DNA of 64,000 nucleotides from Prorocentrum cordatum (Eukaryota > Sar > Dinophyceae > Prorocentrales > Prorocentraceae), in NCBI GenBank assembly GCA_963575745.1, contig CAUYUJ010020259.1, forward strand, positions 659,088-723,087. The letters run 5' to 3'. A program made the position numbers and the translations under genes. Under the pieces are notes generated by a model that was not told the origin of the DNA, did no database searches, and saw only the letters and a list, made by a program, of their open reading frames with translations. This document shows, piece by piece, positions 12,710 through 21,243 of this stretch. The number at the start of each line of letters is the position of its first letter. Positions within the stretch are counted from its first letter, which is position 1.

Positions 12710-13130
12710 GTCCGAGGCGCCTGCGGCGAATCACCGCCGCCCTCTGCCTTACAGTCGGACCGAGGTGTAAGATCGAGATCATCTCGGGGAGGTTACCCTA
12801 CTGTTCTTCGTGGTTATTGGATGTTGGATGCAGTCGGACCAGCGTCTAGGATCCAGGACGTTCCGGGGAGGGTACCCTGGTGTTCTTCGTGTCTGTTGGA
12901 CGTTATTGTGCATCCTGGGGGGGTCTCCTCGAGTGATCTTATGGTTTGGGGTGTTTTGGCCAGCGGCGGGTCTCGTGTCCTTGAAAGGTTGTTCTTCTGG
13001 CCTGCGCAGGTCCGACAGTATCGGATACACCTGTGTGGCCAAACGTTTGGGCAAAGCTTGGCCACGCTATTGGACCATGTGTTTCCCTGGCCGTTGTGGA
13101 TGCCCTTCTGGGAACACGTGGGGGAGGAAG
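12710..13130 (+). repeat. dispersed repeat family C, copy 1
   Basis: Contains two internal half-copies of GGGGAGGGTACCCT...TGTTCTTCGTG (near 12785 and 12855), then GTCCTTGAAAGGTTGTTCTTC. It ends with GGACCATGTGTTTCCCTGG. The same segments recur at 42300-42440 and 42770-42950 in a different order. Confidence 0.75.
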
Positions 13131-13159
13131 AGGAGGATGAATAGAGCGAGGGGAAAGGA

Positions 13160-13524
13160 GGGTGATGATTGTGATGATGATGCTGCTGATGATGATGATG
13201 ACGATGATGATGCTGCTGCTGATGAAGAGTGTGACGTTGATGATGATGCTGCTGATGATGATGCTGCTGATGCTGATGCTGATGCTGATGCTGATGATGA
13301 TGCTGATTATGATGCTGATGCTGCTGATGATGATGATGATGCTGATGATGCTGATGATGATGATGATGATTATGACGATGACGATGACGATGACGATGAT
13401 GATGTTGATGATGATGATGGTGGTGATGATGATGATGATGATTCTGATGATGATGATGGTGGTGGTGATGATGCTGCTGCTGATGATGATGATGACGATG
13501 ATGATGATAATGATGATGATGATA

Positions 13525-13603
<79 letters not shown>

Positions 13604-13605
13604 GG
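13160..13605. repeat. (GAT)n/(GCT)n microsatellite
   Basis: About 445 bp of GATGATGCT-type trinucleotides, ending in an uninterrupted GAT run and a short GGA run. The poly-Asp/poly-Met frames are not genes. Confidence 0.95.
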
Positions 13606-13619
13606 CGGAGGAGGAGGAG

Positions 13620-14157
13620 GAGGAGGAGGAGACCTCTCGGGAGCCTCTTTGGCGCTCTTGCGACTCTTGGGAGCTTCTTGGGGGCCTCTACGAGGCCTCT
13701 TGGGGGCCTCCTTCGGCCTCGTTGGAGCCTTTGGGTAGTTTTGTTGGGCCTCTTTGGCCGTCTGACGGCGTTCCTGGCCGTCTGACGCTGTCAGATGCCG
13801 CCTTGGGACAGTCTCTGGGCTATCTTGGGGCCCTCTTGGGGTGCGTCAGGGTCGCCGTGAAGGCCGTATTGGGCGTCTTGGAGGCCTCTTGGGCCGCCTT
13901 GGGGTCCGTCGGGCGCCGTCTTGGGAGCCACCTTGGCCATCCTGGGGCCATCTTGGAGGCCTGTTGGGCGATCTTGGGGCAATCTTGGGGGGCTTTCGGG
14001 CCGTCGGAAAGCCGATCTGAAGCAAACGCCAAATCTTTGAAACGCGCCCAAGGGACGTCAAGGAGTTTGCCCTCGCTGGGCCTTCCTGGGGGACCTATTG
14101 GAGGCCTCTTGGGAGCCGCGTGGGGCCCTGGTAGGCCTTCTTGGCTGCATCTGGGGC
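13620..14157 (+). repeat. degenerate GGCC(G/A/C)TCTTGGG repeats, left flank of the LTR element
   Basis: The 11-12-bp word GGCCTCTTGGG, GGCCGTCTTGG or GGCCATCTTGG recurs every 10-40 bp. The same family continues directly after the retrotransposon at 30126, so the element split one repeat block. Confidence 0.85.
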
Positions 14158-14162
14158 CGCCG
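14158..14162. repeat. target-site duplication, left copy (CGCCG)
   Basis: CGCCG precedes the 5' LTR. The identical 5 bp at 30121-30125 follows the 3' LTR. Five base pairs is the normal duplication length for copia-type integrases. Confidence 0.9.
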
Positions 14163-14416
14163 ACTTTAAGGGTAGGTCTTTGGGAGATGCTATAGTATCG
14201 GGAGCATAGCTCGCGCGCGCCGTTGCCTTTGGCCCAAGGCACGCGCGCCCTATTTGCCCGGACACCGCGAGTGTTCGCTATGTGCTGGAAAGATCATTAC
14301 ATCGATCTTATCCTATCTTATCCGTCCACCCCTCATACTGTACCTTCACAGCAGAGCGATGGACGCAATTTGCCAGGCTATATGCCATATTTGAGCTACC
14401 AGGCTCACTTTCGACT
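14163..14416 (+). repeat. 5' LTR
   Basis: 254 bp, starting ACTTTAAGGGTAGG and ending CTCACTTTCGACT, so it lacks the canonical TG...CA ends. The ends are fixed by the flanking CGCCG duplications and the abutting primer-binding site. It contains a strong foldback at 14213-14248 (7-bp GC alternating outer stem, 4-nt bulge, 6-bp inner stem) and a duplicated TCTTATCC word at about 14307. An ATG at 14280 opens a reading frame that runs out of the LTR. Promoter and R/U5 borders cannot be placed. Confidence 0.95.
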
Positions 14417-14738
14417 TGGTAGCGGAGCTGGCCGCACTCTCGTGTGGTCAGCTCTTGCTCTTCTTAGCCTCATATTCTTCGGCACGATCTTCGTGACCAC
14501 CTACCACCCTGCGCCACCACTCCCAGTACGTTTACGAGGATCTATCCAAGAGCAAGAAGCAACACGAGAGGTACGACGTCTAGACTGGTACCATATACGC
14601 TTCATCATTGCGTTACCACCAACCGCTCGGCAACGAGCTAACAGCGCAATACTTGAAGCAGGGGCGGGGAGACCCGCCAGACAGAGCGCCTCGAAGACTC
14701 GACAAGGCGCTACCCCAGCGCGACAACGCGCATCATAA
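14280..14738 (+). CDS. short frame starting in the 5' LTR, with a membrane segment
   Basis: The first ATG of the element (14280, inside the LTR) opens a 152-codon frame across the primer-binding site. It contains one clear hydrophobic segment (about 14448-14510, rich in Leu/Ile/Phe) and ends at 14738. It overlaps the gag frame, which is in the +1 phase and carries its own hydrophobic segment. It could be a leader peptide, an upstream gag exon joined by a frame change, or chance. No homologue is recognised. Confidence 0.35.
   Translation: MCWKDHYIDLILSYPSTPHTVPSQQSDGRNLPGYMPYLSYQAHFRLGSGAGRTLVWSALALLSLIFFGTIFVTTYHPAPPLPVRLRGSIQEQEATREVRRLDWYHIRFIIALPPTARQRANSAILEAGAGRPARQSASKTRQGATPARQRAS
14417..14431 (+). 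promoter_or_regulatory. minus-strand primer-binding site
   Basis: TGGTAGCGGAGCTGG directly abuts the LTR end. TGGTAGC or TGGTATC followed by a G/A/C-rich segment is the complement of eukaryotic initiator tRNA-Met 3' ends, the usual copia primer. This match is from memory of tRNA-iMet, not from a search. Confidence 0.85.
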
Positions 14739-17700
14739 CCGTCCTTCTTTACACATTCTCGGGCTAGTCGTTTTCGCTATTATATGGTTCGCGCTGGGGG
14801 CAGCAATCGGACACATGCGTCGTGGAGAAAACAGCACCGATGGGCAAACACATGGCCCATATTGGGACCCTCAAGGTAATGTACCTTTTCGTGAGTACAT
14901 CTACGAGGTCAACGCATGGCTCAACGTTACAAGCGGACGTATGACGCCACAGGCCCAAGCGGCCGCAATACAACGCGGCCTAGGTGGCCTAGCGAGGACA
15001 CTCGCCATGAGGGTACCGCCTGACATTATAAACTATGGTGCTGACATCGATGGGGTCCACACAGACCCAGTGACCTACATCATGTTCCTCCTAAGCATGA
15101 AGTTCGAACGCCTGGAAGATGAGCGACAGCTCACTTCCGGCACACAACTCATCGACTTCCACGTGCCTCACGGGGAACGAATCGATGTCACCCTTACCCG
15201 ATTCGAAATGGCCCGACTTGAGGCACAGTCGGTGGGATTCGACCTTCCCAACTTCCAACTGCTAACCACTATCCTATTCCGCGCCTTAGGCGTCGGCAAC
15301 CAGCGAGCCATGCAACTCTTACAGCCACTCAATCACCAAATGCCCCGAACACAACAACAGTATGATGAGTTGCTGGAGAGGATGCGTTCGATAGGCCACC
15401 TATCCGAACGGTCTCCTGGTAACATAGGATCTGTGTTTGGAAGGGGAAGGGGATCTGGTAGTGGAAATTTCTACACTACCTTGACTACTGAAGCCCAGCC
15501 TGGAAACGGGCCCTCAAGCATATGGGCCGATGACCCAGGTGAATCCACTGCGTTATTAGCAGGGGATCGATCACAACCAAGCTGGGCAACCAGCCCTCCT
15601 TCTAGAGAACCACAACCACACCGTTCTTTATGGGGGGAATCAAACCCCCTAACCGACGGTGTATCCACCTACTTGGGAGACGAGGATTTCGACTCCGGCA
15701 CCGATACAGACACTATATCATCAGATGGTGTTGAAGCTTTAGATTGGTCAGATATTATGAATATGGATAACGACAATCAGCGTGCTGAACATTTGTTCTG
15801 GTTATTACAACAGGCTAAACGAAGGTGGAGGAGGTTCACACGAAAACCAGTGCGTCGTGTTAGAAGGAGGATACGTAGAAGTTTTAAAGGAAAGGGTAAA
15901 GGCAAGCGAGGTCGTCGGAGGTTGAACGGACGAGGCATCGCGGCATTTCTCCAGAGGCTCTCAGATGAACAACATGATGAGATATTCTTTGGGGGAAAAG
16001 GCCGTGGTAAAGGCCGTAGAGAGACCTCAGGAAAAGGCAAAGGTAGGCGGGGAAACCCGCGAGGTAGAGACGGCCAGGTTCTTAAATGCCATGAATGTGG
16101 TAGTTCCGATCATCTTGTGCGAGATTGTCCAGTGAAGGGAAATGGAAAGGGCAGGTCGACCGAAGTCCATTTTGGCTCAAGTGAACCATCCATTGAGTAT
16201 CTGAGCCTCCAGGACTTTGAGGCTATGGAGCAGATATTTTTCACTTGGGTTGTTGGCATGGACAACGTCGACGAGCTCAAGGCGTATGGTCATGGATTGT
16301 ACGCGTACTACCTCGAGTGCGTCCGCCGGTTCGTTATGGGCAATAACGAGCTCACTCCCGTGGACCACGGTACGCTGGGAAACCAGCCTCTTTCTTTCTT
16401 CGACTGGATGTTCGGGAACCCAGGCAACATCATGGCCTACGAGAGCGACGACGAGGACGCCACTATAGAGGCTTCGCCTTCCGAGGTTCAACGAAACCTC
16501 GAACCTCCGCCCGAAATCTCGCCTGGAAACAGGCCGTCTTTGATGGGGGAATATCCCCAGACCACTGAAGACTTAATTGAAATGGAGTCTCAGGCATTTG
16601 TTCAGGCCTTCATTGCAGGCGAACCAGATACTCCGTTCGTACCTCCTGGTTCGCTTGCTCCAGGCGAATATGGACCACGCACTCTTTTGCAGACCCTCAT
16701 GAGGATGCATGAGATACTTATTACTGGTTATCCTGAGAGCCAAGAACATATCGAAGCTGACATTATGATAGAACAGGATACTGATGCTTGTGGTAGCTCA
16801 GAGCTGTTGTTGGCAGCTCTGACTCTCATTGACAGCGCGCATCCTCAGGACGTGCAGAGACACTTGATATACTCCCGTGGTAGATGGCGTAATGTTCTAG
16901 AAATGGCTATTGCTATGCGCGGTCATGATCTTCCTCCGCCAGGATGGGGTCTCCAGGCGGTGGGAATGAGGCCAAACCATACGGCCATGCGCAACATTGC
17001 TGGGAAGCCTGTGCTCGGCAACGAGCCTGAGCCGACAACAGTGCCTCCTACCCCGGGACAGCCGAGCGACGCACAGACGCCGGCTATGCAGGGAAACCTG
17101 CCCGTACCAGATACGCCAATGGCCATCATCATCGGTAGTTCGACATCAGAAGAAGTAGAAGGCGATGGTTGCGGGTTAGATGAGGATGACGTCACCATCC
17201 TCATGATGGACGTGAATTGTGAGGAAGAGGTTGACTTCGATCCTGACGAGTCTGAATCATCATCACCATCGGCACAAGCACCATTTGCGCCGAGCTCCAC
17301 CCAGCAGGGAGACCTGCCTCCATCGGACGATCCATCTGGGATCGCACAGGAGCCTCCTCAGGCACCTCCACCGGGTGCCGCTCCTGCTGCTTCGGCAGCT
17401 TCTTCTGATGAGAACACCAGAAGGTCTCGTTCCCATGCGCGCGTCAGAGAAGAGCCACATCCACAGGCTCGACTTCCTCGTGAGTGGAGGCAGGCTGGCC
17501 CAAAAGAACACGCTCTCAGGAGAGGTGGCCAGCTACTTCCGCACAACGACCCAAGACGCCGAAAAGGGGAACACTCGGCCTTCGGCAAGGGCAACCCTGC
17601 CTATAGGGACAGTGATGGCAAGGCCATCCGCGGAGGCTATCAGCTTGCAACAAATATCCGCCGCCCTGAAATTCAAGAAGCGCGGACTCAGTTGCGAGAC

Positions 17701-20700
17701 ATTATCGCGGCGCGCAAGCAGTATAGGCCTCACGCAGCATGCGGACCTTGTCCCCGGCCGTTCCAGAACCACAGGCCAGGATGCCCCGTTGGCAACAACG
17801 AAGGCCTGAGCCCCAACAGGGGCAAAACCCCTCATAAAGAGGGCCATCCGCAACTCATCCCGATGACACAGGAAGAGATCGCAGAAGTGAATCGTCGTCT
17901 CGGCATCTTGAGCCACTTGGATCCGAAAGAAGAAGAGAAGCCTACTCCGGTTCCAAGGGGACTGGTAGCCATGACCCAGGAAGAGAAAGACGCGCTCTTT
18001 AGTCTTCCTAGTATGCGAGGAAACTCGCCTGGCGTCTCTAGCCAGCCCCAACAACCAGAACCGACAATCAAGGATGAAAAAAAGGCTCAACGTGTGGCGG
18101 AGGACGAGGAGCGCATGCGGACAGCAGAAGAACGCACTCGCGAGGCAACTCGCAAGATGTTGGAGGATTCTAGTAAGATCTACATGAAGAGGGCTCCGAA
18201 GCCCCCACTCCCACTAACTTCGAAGGCCAAGAGTGAACCCCCGACACCTAAGCCGTCCTCGGTGCCGAAACCGAAGACGAGCCCTCAGGACCCTGGGCCA
18301 GACGTGCAGATGGAGGTGCCTCGAACTGAAACCCCGAGGCCGCCGATTGGCGCAACTCCTACACAAGCGCCTGAGCCCAAGCAGCAACCTCAGGACCCTA
18401 TGGAGGAACGAAGACGCCCGCCTAGTCGCAGCAGCTCCATTGCGAAAAAGGCGGCAGCTTTCGAGCGCAGTGGGTATGCACCTGCGCCAGCTTCGCCTGT
18501 GGCGGCCCGTTCCAGGAGGTCCGATGAAGGTGCTATGTCGAGGGGTACCTGGGCGCCGAAGGTCAGGGGCAGCGCCAGTCGCGCATCTCCGCGGGGAAAC
18601 CCGCCAGGCGCCGCCGCCGCAGCTTCCTCCTCTTCAGGAGCCGCAGCCTCTTCAGCAACAGAGGTTCCGATGCGGGGAACCCCGCCAGTGGTTCAGCTGC
18701 ACCACCCAGGTGACACGTCCTTCACTAGTGGGACTCCGAATGTGATCAGGGATAGACTTGCGCTTCGGAAGCTCCCACCGATACGCTCGGTGGATGAGAC
18801 ATTCATGAAGGAATGCAGGAAAGCTGGAACCCTTCCCACATCCAATGATATTCTCAAACAGCTGAGCAAAGCTCTCAGCAGGATATGCAGACATGCGCCA
18901 GACAGGCAACACAATCCTGTGTGGAGCCTGGAATCTTTCGATGATCATGATGGTTGGGTTAACCTAGTGGAACGCGTGGACCGTTACCCGTGGAACACAG
19001 GTCAATCAAGACACACTGGGTATAATCCAAGATATGACGAGGCCAAGGTCATCAACGAGCATCTATGTAGGCGCTCGGTTGACCAACTAGCAGCCATCAT
19101 GATGGAAGTTGTTCATGTTCGTGAACCAGACGGAGAAGAAAAACAGCGCCTACAGTTCAAGGTGTTGATGCGGGACTCCGGAGAGCCCACTATCTTCGTC
19201 CGCGCCTCTCAGGGGCATTCATGGGAATTGAAAGCTCCATGGTCGCTGTACAGCTACATTGTGCTGTGCGACCAACCTGCCGGGAGACCGGCCCCATACC
19301 CCGATGTTGCTATGCATGGCACTCGATGGCACGCCTTCGAAGGGATTATGTGGCACGGCCTGTCCTGTAGACCTGAGCATAACACGAAGAAAAAGGGGAC
19401 AGGCCGGTCGCGCATTCATTTCGTGCCGACAGTTCGCCGCCGTGCCGTGAACAGTGGGTGGGGCCCAGACTCAGACATCATCATCTTCGTAGATTGGCGT
19501 AAGGCCATACAAGATGGTATGAAGTTCTGTTGGTCCGATAACGGGGTCCTCTTGTCCGAGGGAGATAACGGCATCATTGAACCGTGTTATATCTCTCATG
19601 TAGAGGACCTGTCCACAGGAAGGCACTGGCGTAATCCAGAGTATCTGGGGAGCCGCCATGCGCGAGTCTCTGTCGCAACGATGTCTGCTCCTGACAGGTG
19701 GGCTGACGTTGGCACTGCTAGCGTTAAGTACCAGTGGTCCCGAGACCAAGGGGGCGTTGACCCCCCTATGGGTTACCTCCACAGGGAAGTTGGGGACCAC
19801 TACAGCCCTACCAAGCTGGGAAACCAGCCTGAGATCTATCGGATCTTCATGATTACCGAGAGTGAGGCCGGGAGCGCGGCTCCAAGCCGTGCCCCAAGCC
19901 AAGGGCCTAGTGCCGTGTCTTGGCAGGCCATCAGTACCTCGGACCTGGATCAGATCGCAGCCGCGCTGAACCCTGACCAGGTAGAACAGCTGGCGGACAG
20001 GCTATGCCAGCAGGACCCCTGGGCCGCAGGCCAGGGAGCAATGTCCGCTATGGCTACGAGAAATCGTCAGGCCATGCAGGGAAACCTGCCTACAAGCGGA
20101 CCTGCTCGGTTTGAGCCAATGCATGGAAGCCCTACTCAGAGCATGCACACTCCAAGGGGCATGACTCCATTGGGCACACCACCGGCACAATCCCCATTCG
20201 GGACACCTGTCCGCCCTGCCACAAACGGCACTCTCATGGAGAGGATAGCTGCGGCTAGGGCTGAACACAGCACAGCCCTCCTCAACATGATGCCGCCCGG
20301 CACGCCAACGAGTCAGCAGGGAAACCTGCCTGGCACACCAAGCCACCATAGGGCGGGTGTACCTGACGACTATCGCTCAAGAGTGGCGGCCGCGGTGCAG
20401 CAGGTGCAGAGCCATAATCTGCCTCACCCAAGTGGGCAGAGGTGGAGGCCAGCCTGGTCCTGGGAGCCTGAGGGTCCCAACCCACGGGATCCTGCTCGGC
20501 AACGAGCCTTTATCCCGGCGTTCAATGCCCATCCGAGCATGTCTCAGGGCCAGAGGCCACCACCAGCGCAGATGAACCCGCCATTATACCCTGATGGGTC
20601 AAGGGTTCCGAACAAATTTGTTCGTGAATTGGCGGATCAGATGCATAACCTCACTAATGTGCGCTGCAGTGACCATTCCATGTGCCCGCACATGGCCTTC

Positions 20701-21108
20701 ATGCCTTCACCGACATCACCAGAGGTGGTTGTCCAGCCCACTGCCCATTCAATATCGTCTGGCAGTAGGGGCGTGCCTGACTACATCAGGCAGACGCACC
20801 ACACTCAACAGGCATGCTTCAGGAGAAGGCAGGCGGTGCAAAGTGCACGGGATCAGTCACGTGCAGCTGCACTTGATGTGGTGAGGAACAGGGGCTCACC
20901 TTTGCGAGGAAACTCGCCCGCCGTGACTCCTACCACTTCCATGCCAAATGTTGAAGTGCAGGAGGTGCTGAATCCAACGGGGACTCCCCCATCAGCCTTC
21001 ATGCCCTCCGAGACGGTACTGGAGAGGCAGCGGCGGGTATATCCCAGGGCAGCAGACGTAGAGGTCTTTACTGGGATGGAAGATACCTGTGCAGGATGCC
21101 TCGAATAA
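14608..21108 (+). CDS. gag polyprotein with zinc knuckle and KptA/Tpt1-like domain, ending inside a RING finger
   Basis: The frame is open from 14584. The codon at 14608 is TTG and the first ATG is 14815, so the true start is uncertain. Counting from 14608, there is a hydrophobic segment (residues about 50-69) and an alpha-helical, capsid-like region (about 90-275). Next come an Arg/Lys-rich stretch (about 402-450) and a CCHC zinc knuckle with C-x2-C-x4-H-x4-C spacing (about 494-507). Long Pro/Gly/Ser-rich linkers follow, then a KptA/Tpt1-like domain (about 1415-1665). The last residues are the first Cys pair of a RING domain, cut by TAA at 21106. Role: capsid and RNA packaging, with an added enzymatic fold of unknown use. 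Twenty perfect or wobble GNRA hairpins lie in this frame, at least three of them in a different codon phase from the rest. A spliced-leader relic lies just after the zinc knuckle. Confidence 0.85.
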   Translation: MRYHQPLGNELTAQYLKQGRGDPPDRAPRRLDKALPQRDNAHHNRPSLHILGLVVFAIIWFALGAAIGHMRRGENSTDGQTHGPYWDPQGNVPFREYIYEVNAWLNVTSGRMTPQAQAAAIQRGLGGLARTLAMRVPPDIINYGADIDGVHTDPVTYIMFLLSMKFERLEDERQLTSGTQLIDFHVPHGERIDVTLTRFEMARLEAQSVGFDLPNFQLLTTILFRALGVGNQRAMQLLQPLNHQMPRTQQQYDELLERMRSIGHLSERSPGNIGSVFGRGRGSGSGNFYTTLTTEAQPGNGPSSIWADDPGESTALLAGDRSQPSWATSPPSREPQPHRSLWGESNPLTDGVSTYLGDEDFDSGTDTDTISSDGVEALDWSDIMNMDNDNQRAEHLFWLLQQAKRRWRRFTRKPVRRVRRRIRRSFKGKGKGKRGRRRLNGRGIAAFLQRLSDEQHDEIFFGGKGRGKGRRETSGKGKGRRGNPRGRDGQVLKCHECGSSDHLVRDCPVKGNGKGRSTEVHFGSSEPSIEYLSLQDFEAMEQIFFTWVVGMDNVDELKAYGHGLYAYYLECVRRFVMGNNELTPVDHGTLGNQPLSFFDWMFGNPGNIMAYESDDEDATIEASPSEVQRNLEPPPEISPGNRPSLMGEYPQTTEDLIEMESQAFVQAFIAGEPDTPFVPPGSLAPGEYGPRTLLQTLMRMHEILITGYPESQEHIEADIMIEQDTDACGSSELLLAALTLIDSAHPQDVQRHLIYSRGRWRNVLEMAIAMRGHDLPPPGWGLQAVGMRPNHTAMRNIAGKPVLGNEPEPTTVPPTPGQPSDAQTPAMQGNLPVPDTPMAIIIGSSTSEEVEGDGCGLDEDDVTILMMDVNCEEEVDFDPDESESSSPSAQAPFAPSSTQQGDLPPSDDPSGIAQEPPQAPPPGAAPAASAASSDENTRRSRSHARVREEPHPQARLPREWRQAGPKEHALRRGGQLLPHNDPRRRKGEHSAFGKGNPAYRDSDGKAIRGGYQLATNIRRPEIQEARTQLRDIIAARKQYRPHAACGPCPRPFQNHRPGCPVGNNEGLSPNRGKTPHKEGHPQLIPMTQEEIAEVNRRLGILSHLDPKEEEKPTPVPRGLVAMTQEEKDALFSLPSMRGNSPGVSSQPQQPEPTIKDEKKAQRVAEDEERMRTAEERTREATRKMLEDSSKIYMKRAPKPPLPLTSKAKSEPPTPKPSSVPKPKTSPQDPGPDVQMEVPRTETPRPPIGATPTQAPEPKQQPQDPMEERRRPPSRSSSIAKKAAAFERSGYAPAPASPVAARSRRSDEGAMSRGTWAPKVRGSASRASPRGNPPGAAAAASSSSGAAASSATEVPMRGTPPVVQLHHPGDTSFTSGTPNVIRDRLALRKLPPIRSVDETFMKECRKAGTLPTSNDILKQLSKALSRICRHAPDRQHNPVWSLESFDDHDGWVNLVERVDRYPWNTGQSRHTGYNPRYDEAKVINEHLCRRSVDQLAAIMMEVVHVREPDGEEKQRLQFKVLMRDSGEPTIFVRASQGHSWELKAPWSLYSYIVLCDQPAGRPAPYPDVAMHGTRWHAFEGIMWHGLSCRPEHNTKKKGTGRSRIHFVPTVRRRAVNSGWGPDSDIIIFVDWRKAIQDGMKFCWSDNGVLLSEGDNGIIEPCYISHVEDLSTGRHWRNPEYLGSRHARVSVATMSAPDRWADVGTASVKYQWSRDQGGVDPPMGYLHREVGDHYSPTKLGNQPEIYRIFMITESEAGSAAPSRAPSQGPSAVSWQAISTSDLDQIAAALNPDQVEQLADRLCQQDPWAAGQGAMSAMATRNRQAMQGNLPTSGPARFEPMHGSPTQSMHTPRGMTPLGTPPAQSPFGTPVRPATNGTLMERIAAARAEHSTALLNMMPPGTPTSQQGNLPGTPSHHRAGVPDDYRSRVAAAVQQVQSHNLPHPSGQRWRPAWSWEPEGPNPRDPARQRAFIPAFNAHPSMSQGQRPPPAQMNPPLYPDGSRVPNKFVRELADQMHNLTNVRCSDHSMCPHMAFMPSPTSPEVVVQPTAHSISSGSRGVPDYIRQTHHTQQACFRRRQAVQSARDQSRAAALDVVRNRGSPLRGNSPAVTPTTSMPNVEVQEVLNPTGTPPSAFMPSETVLERQRRVYPRAADVEVFTGMEDTCAGCLE
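16159..16181 (+). other. relic dinoflagellate spliced-leader sequence inside gag
   Basis: The 3' 15 nt, CCATTTTGGCTCAAG, are identical to the dinoflagellate spliced leader as I remember it. Upstream, ACCG-A-AG-T matches DCCG-T-AG with one substitution and one inserted T. It lies about 40 nt after the zinc-knuckle codons, in frame. It suggests that the sequence downstream derives from a trans-spliced mRNA that was copied into the element. Confidence 0.75.
18850..19605 (+). other. Tpt1/KptA RNA 2'-phosphotransferase-like domain
   Basis: Motifs in family order are: L-S-K-A-L-S-R-I-x-R-H (Arg at 18889, His next), D-G-W-V, K-Q-R-L-Q-F, V-R-A-S-Q-G-H-S (Arg at 19201), H-G-T (His at 19315), I-H-F, S-G-x-x and D-G-x-x-F...N-G-V-L-L. 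Tpt1/KptA enzymes remove the splice-junction 2'-phosphate from tRNA using NAD and an Arg-His-Arg-Arg tetrad. The first three tetrad positions are visible. The fourth, normally Arg in S-G-M-R, appears as Gly in S-G-W-G, so catalysis may be lost or altered. Its place inside a gag polyprotein suggests capture of a host gene. Confidence 0.85.
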
Positions 21109-21243
21109 TTTCAGCCCAGGGACAGTGTTTACCGCCTGAGGTGCAACCACTTGTTCCACGAGGGATGCTGGAATTCTAATGTGGTGGGCCACGTTACAAA
21201 CCAGCGTGAAGGAGATCCCCAGCAGCCACCATGTGCTATCTGT
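21088..21243 (+). other. RING-H2 finger interrupted by TAA
   Basis: Across the stop at 21106 the single frame reads C-x2-C (21088, 21097), then C-x-H-x2-H-x2-C (21142, 21148, 21157, 21166), then C-x2-C (21232, 21241). This is a complete RING-H2 pattern with 14 positions between the second and third Cys, counting the stop. RING-H2 domains are ubiquitin E3 ligase modules. The stop sits at a position where RING-H2 families often have Glu or Asp. Confidence 0.85.

Noticed and set aside
12810-14195. 461-codon plus-strand frame with poly-Asp
   Set aside because: It follows the GAT/GCT microsatellite and the GGCC-TCTTGG repeats; no domain is present.
14721-14731. GCGCG-ACAA-CGCGC hairpin at 14718-14731 as a GNRA family member
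   Set aside because: The loop ACAA is not GNRA, although the stem and codon phase resemble the family; possibly an eroded copy.
20056-20067. ACGA-GAAA-TCGT hairpin
   Set aside because: Only a 4-bp stem without the GC...GC outer pairs; may be chance.
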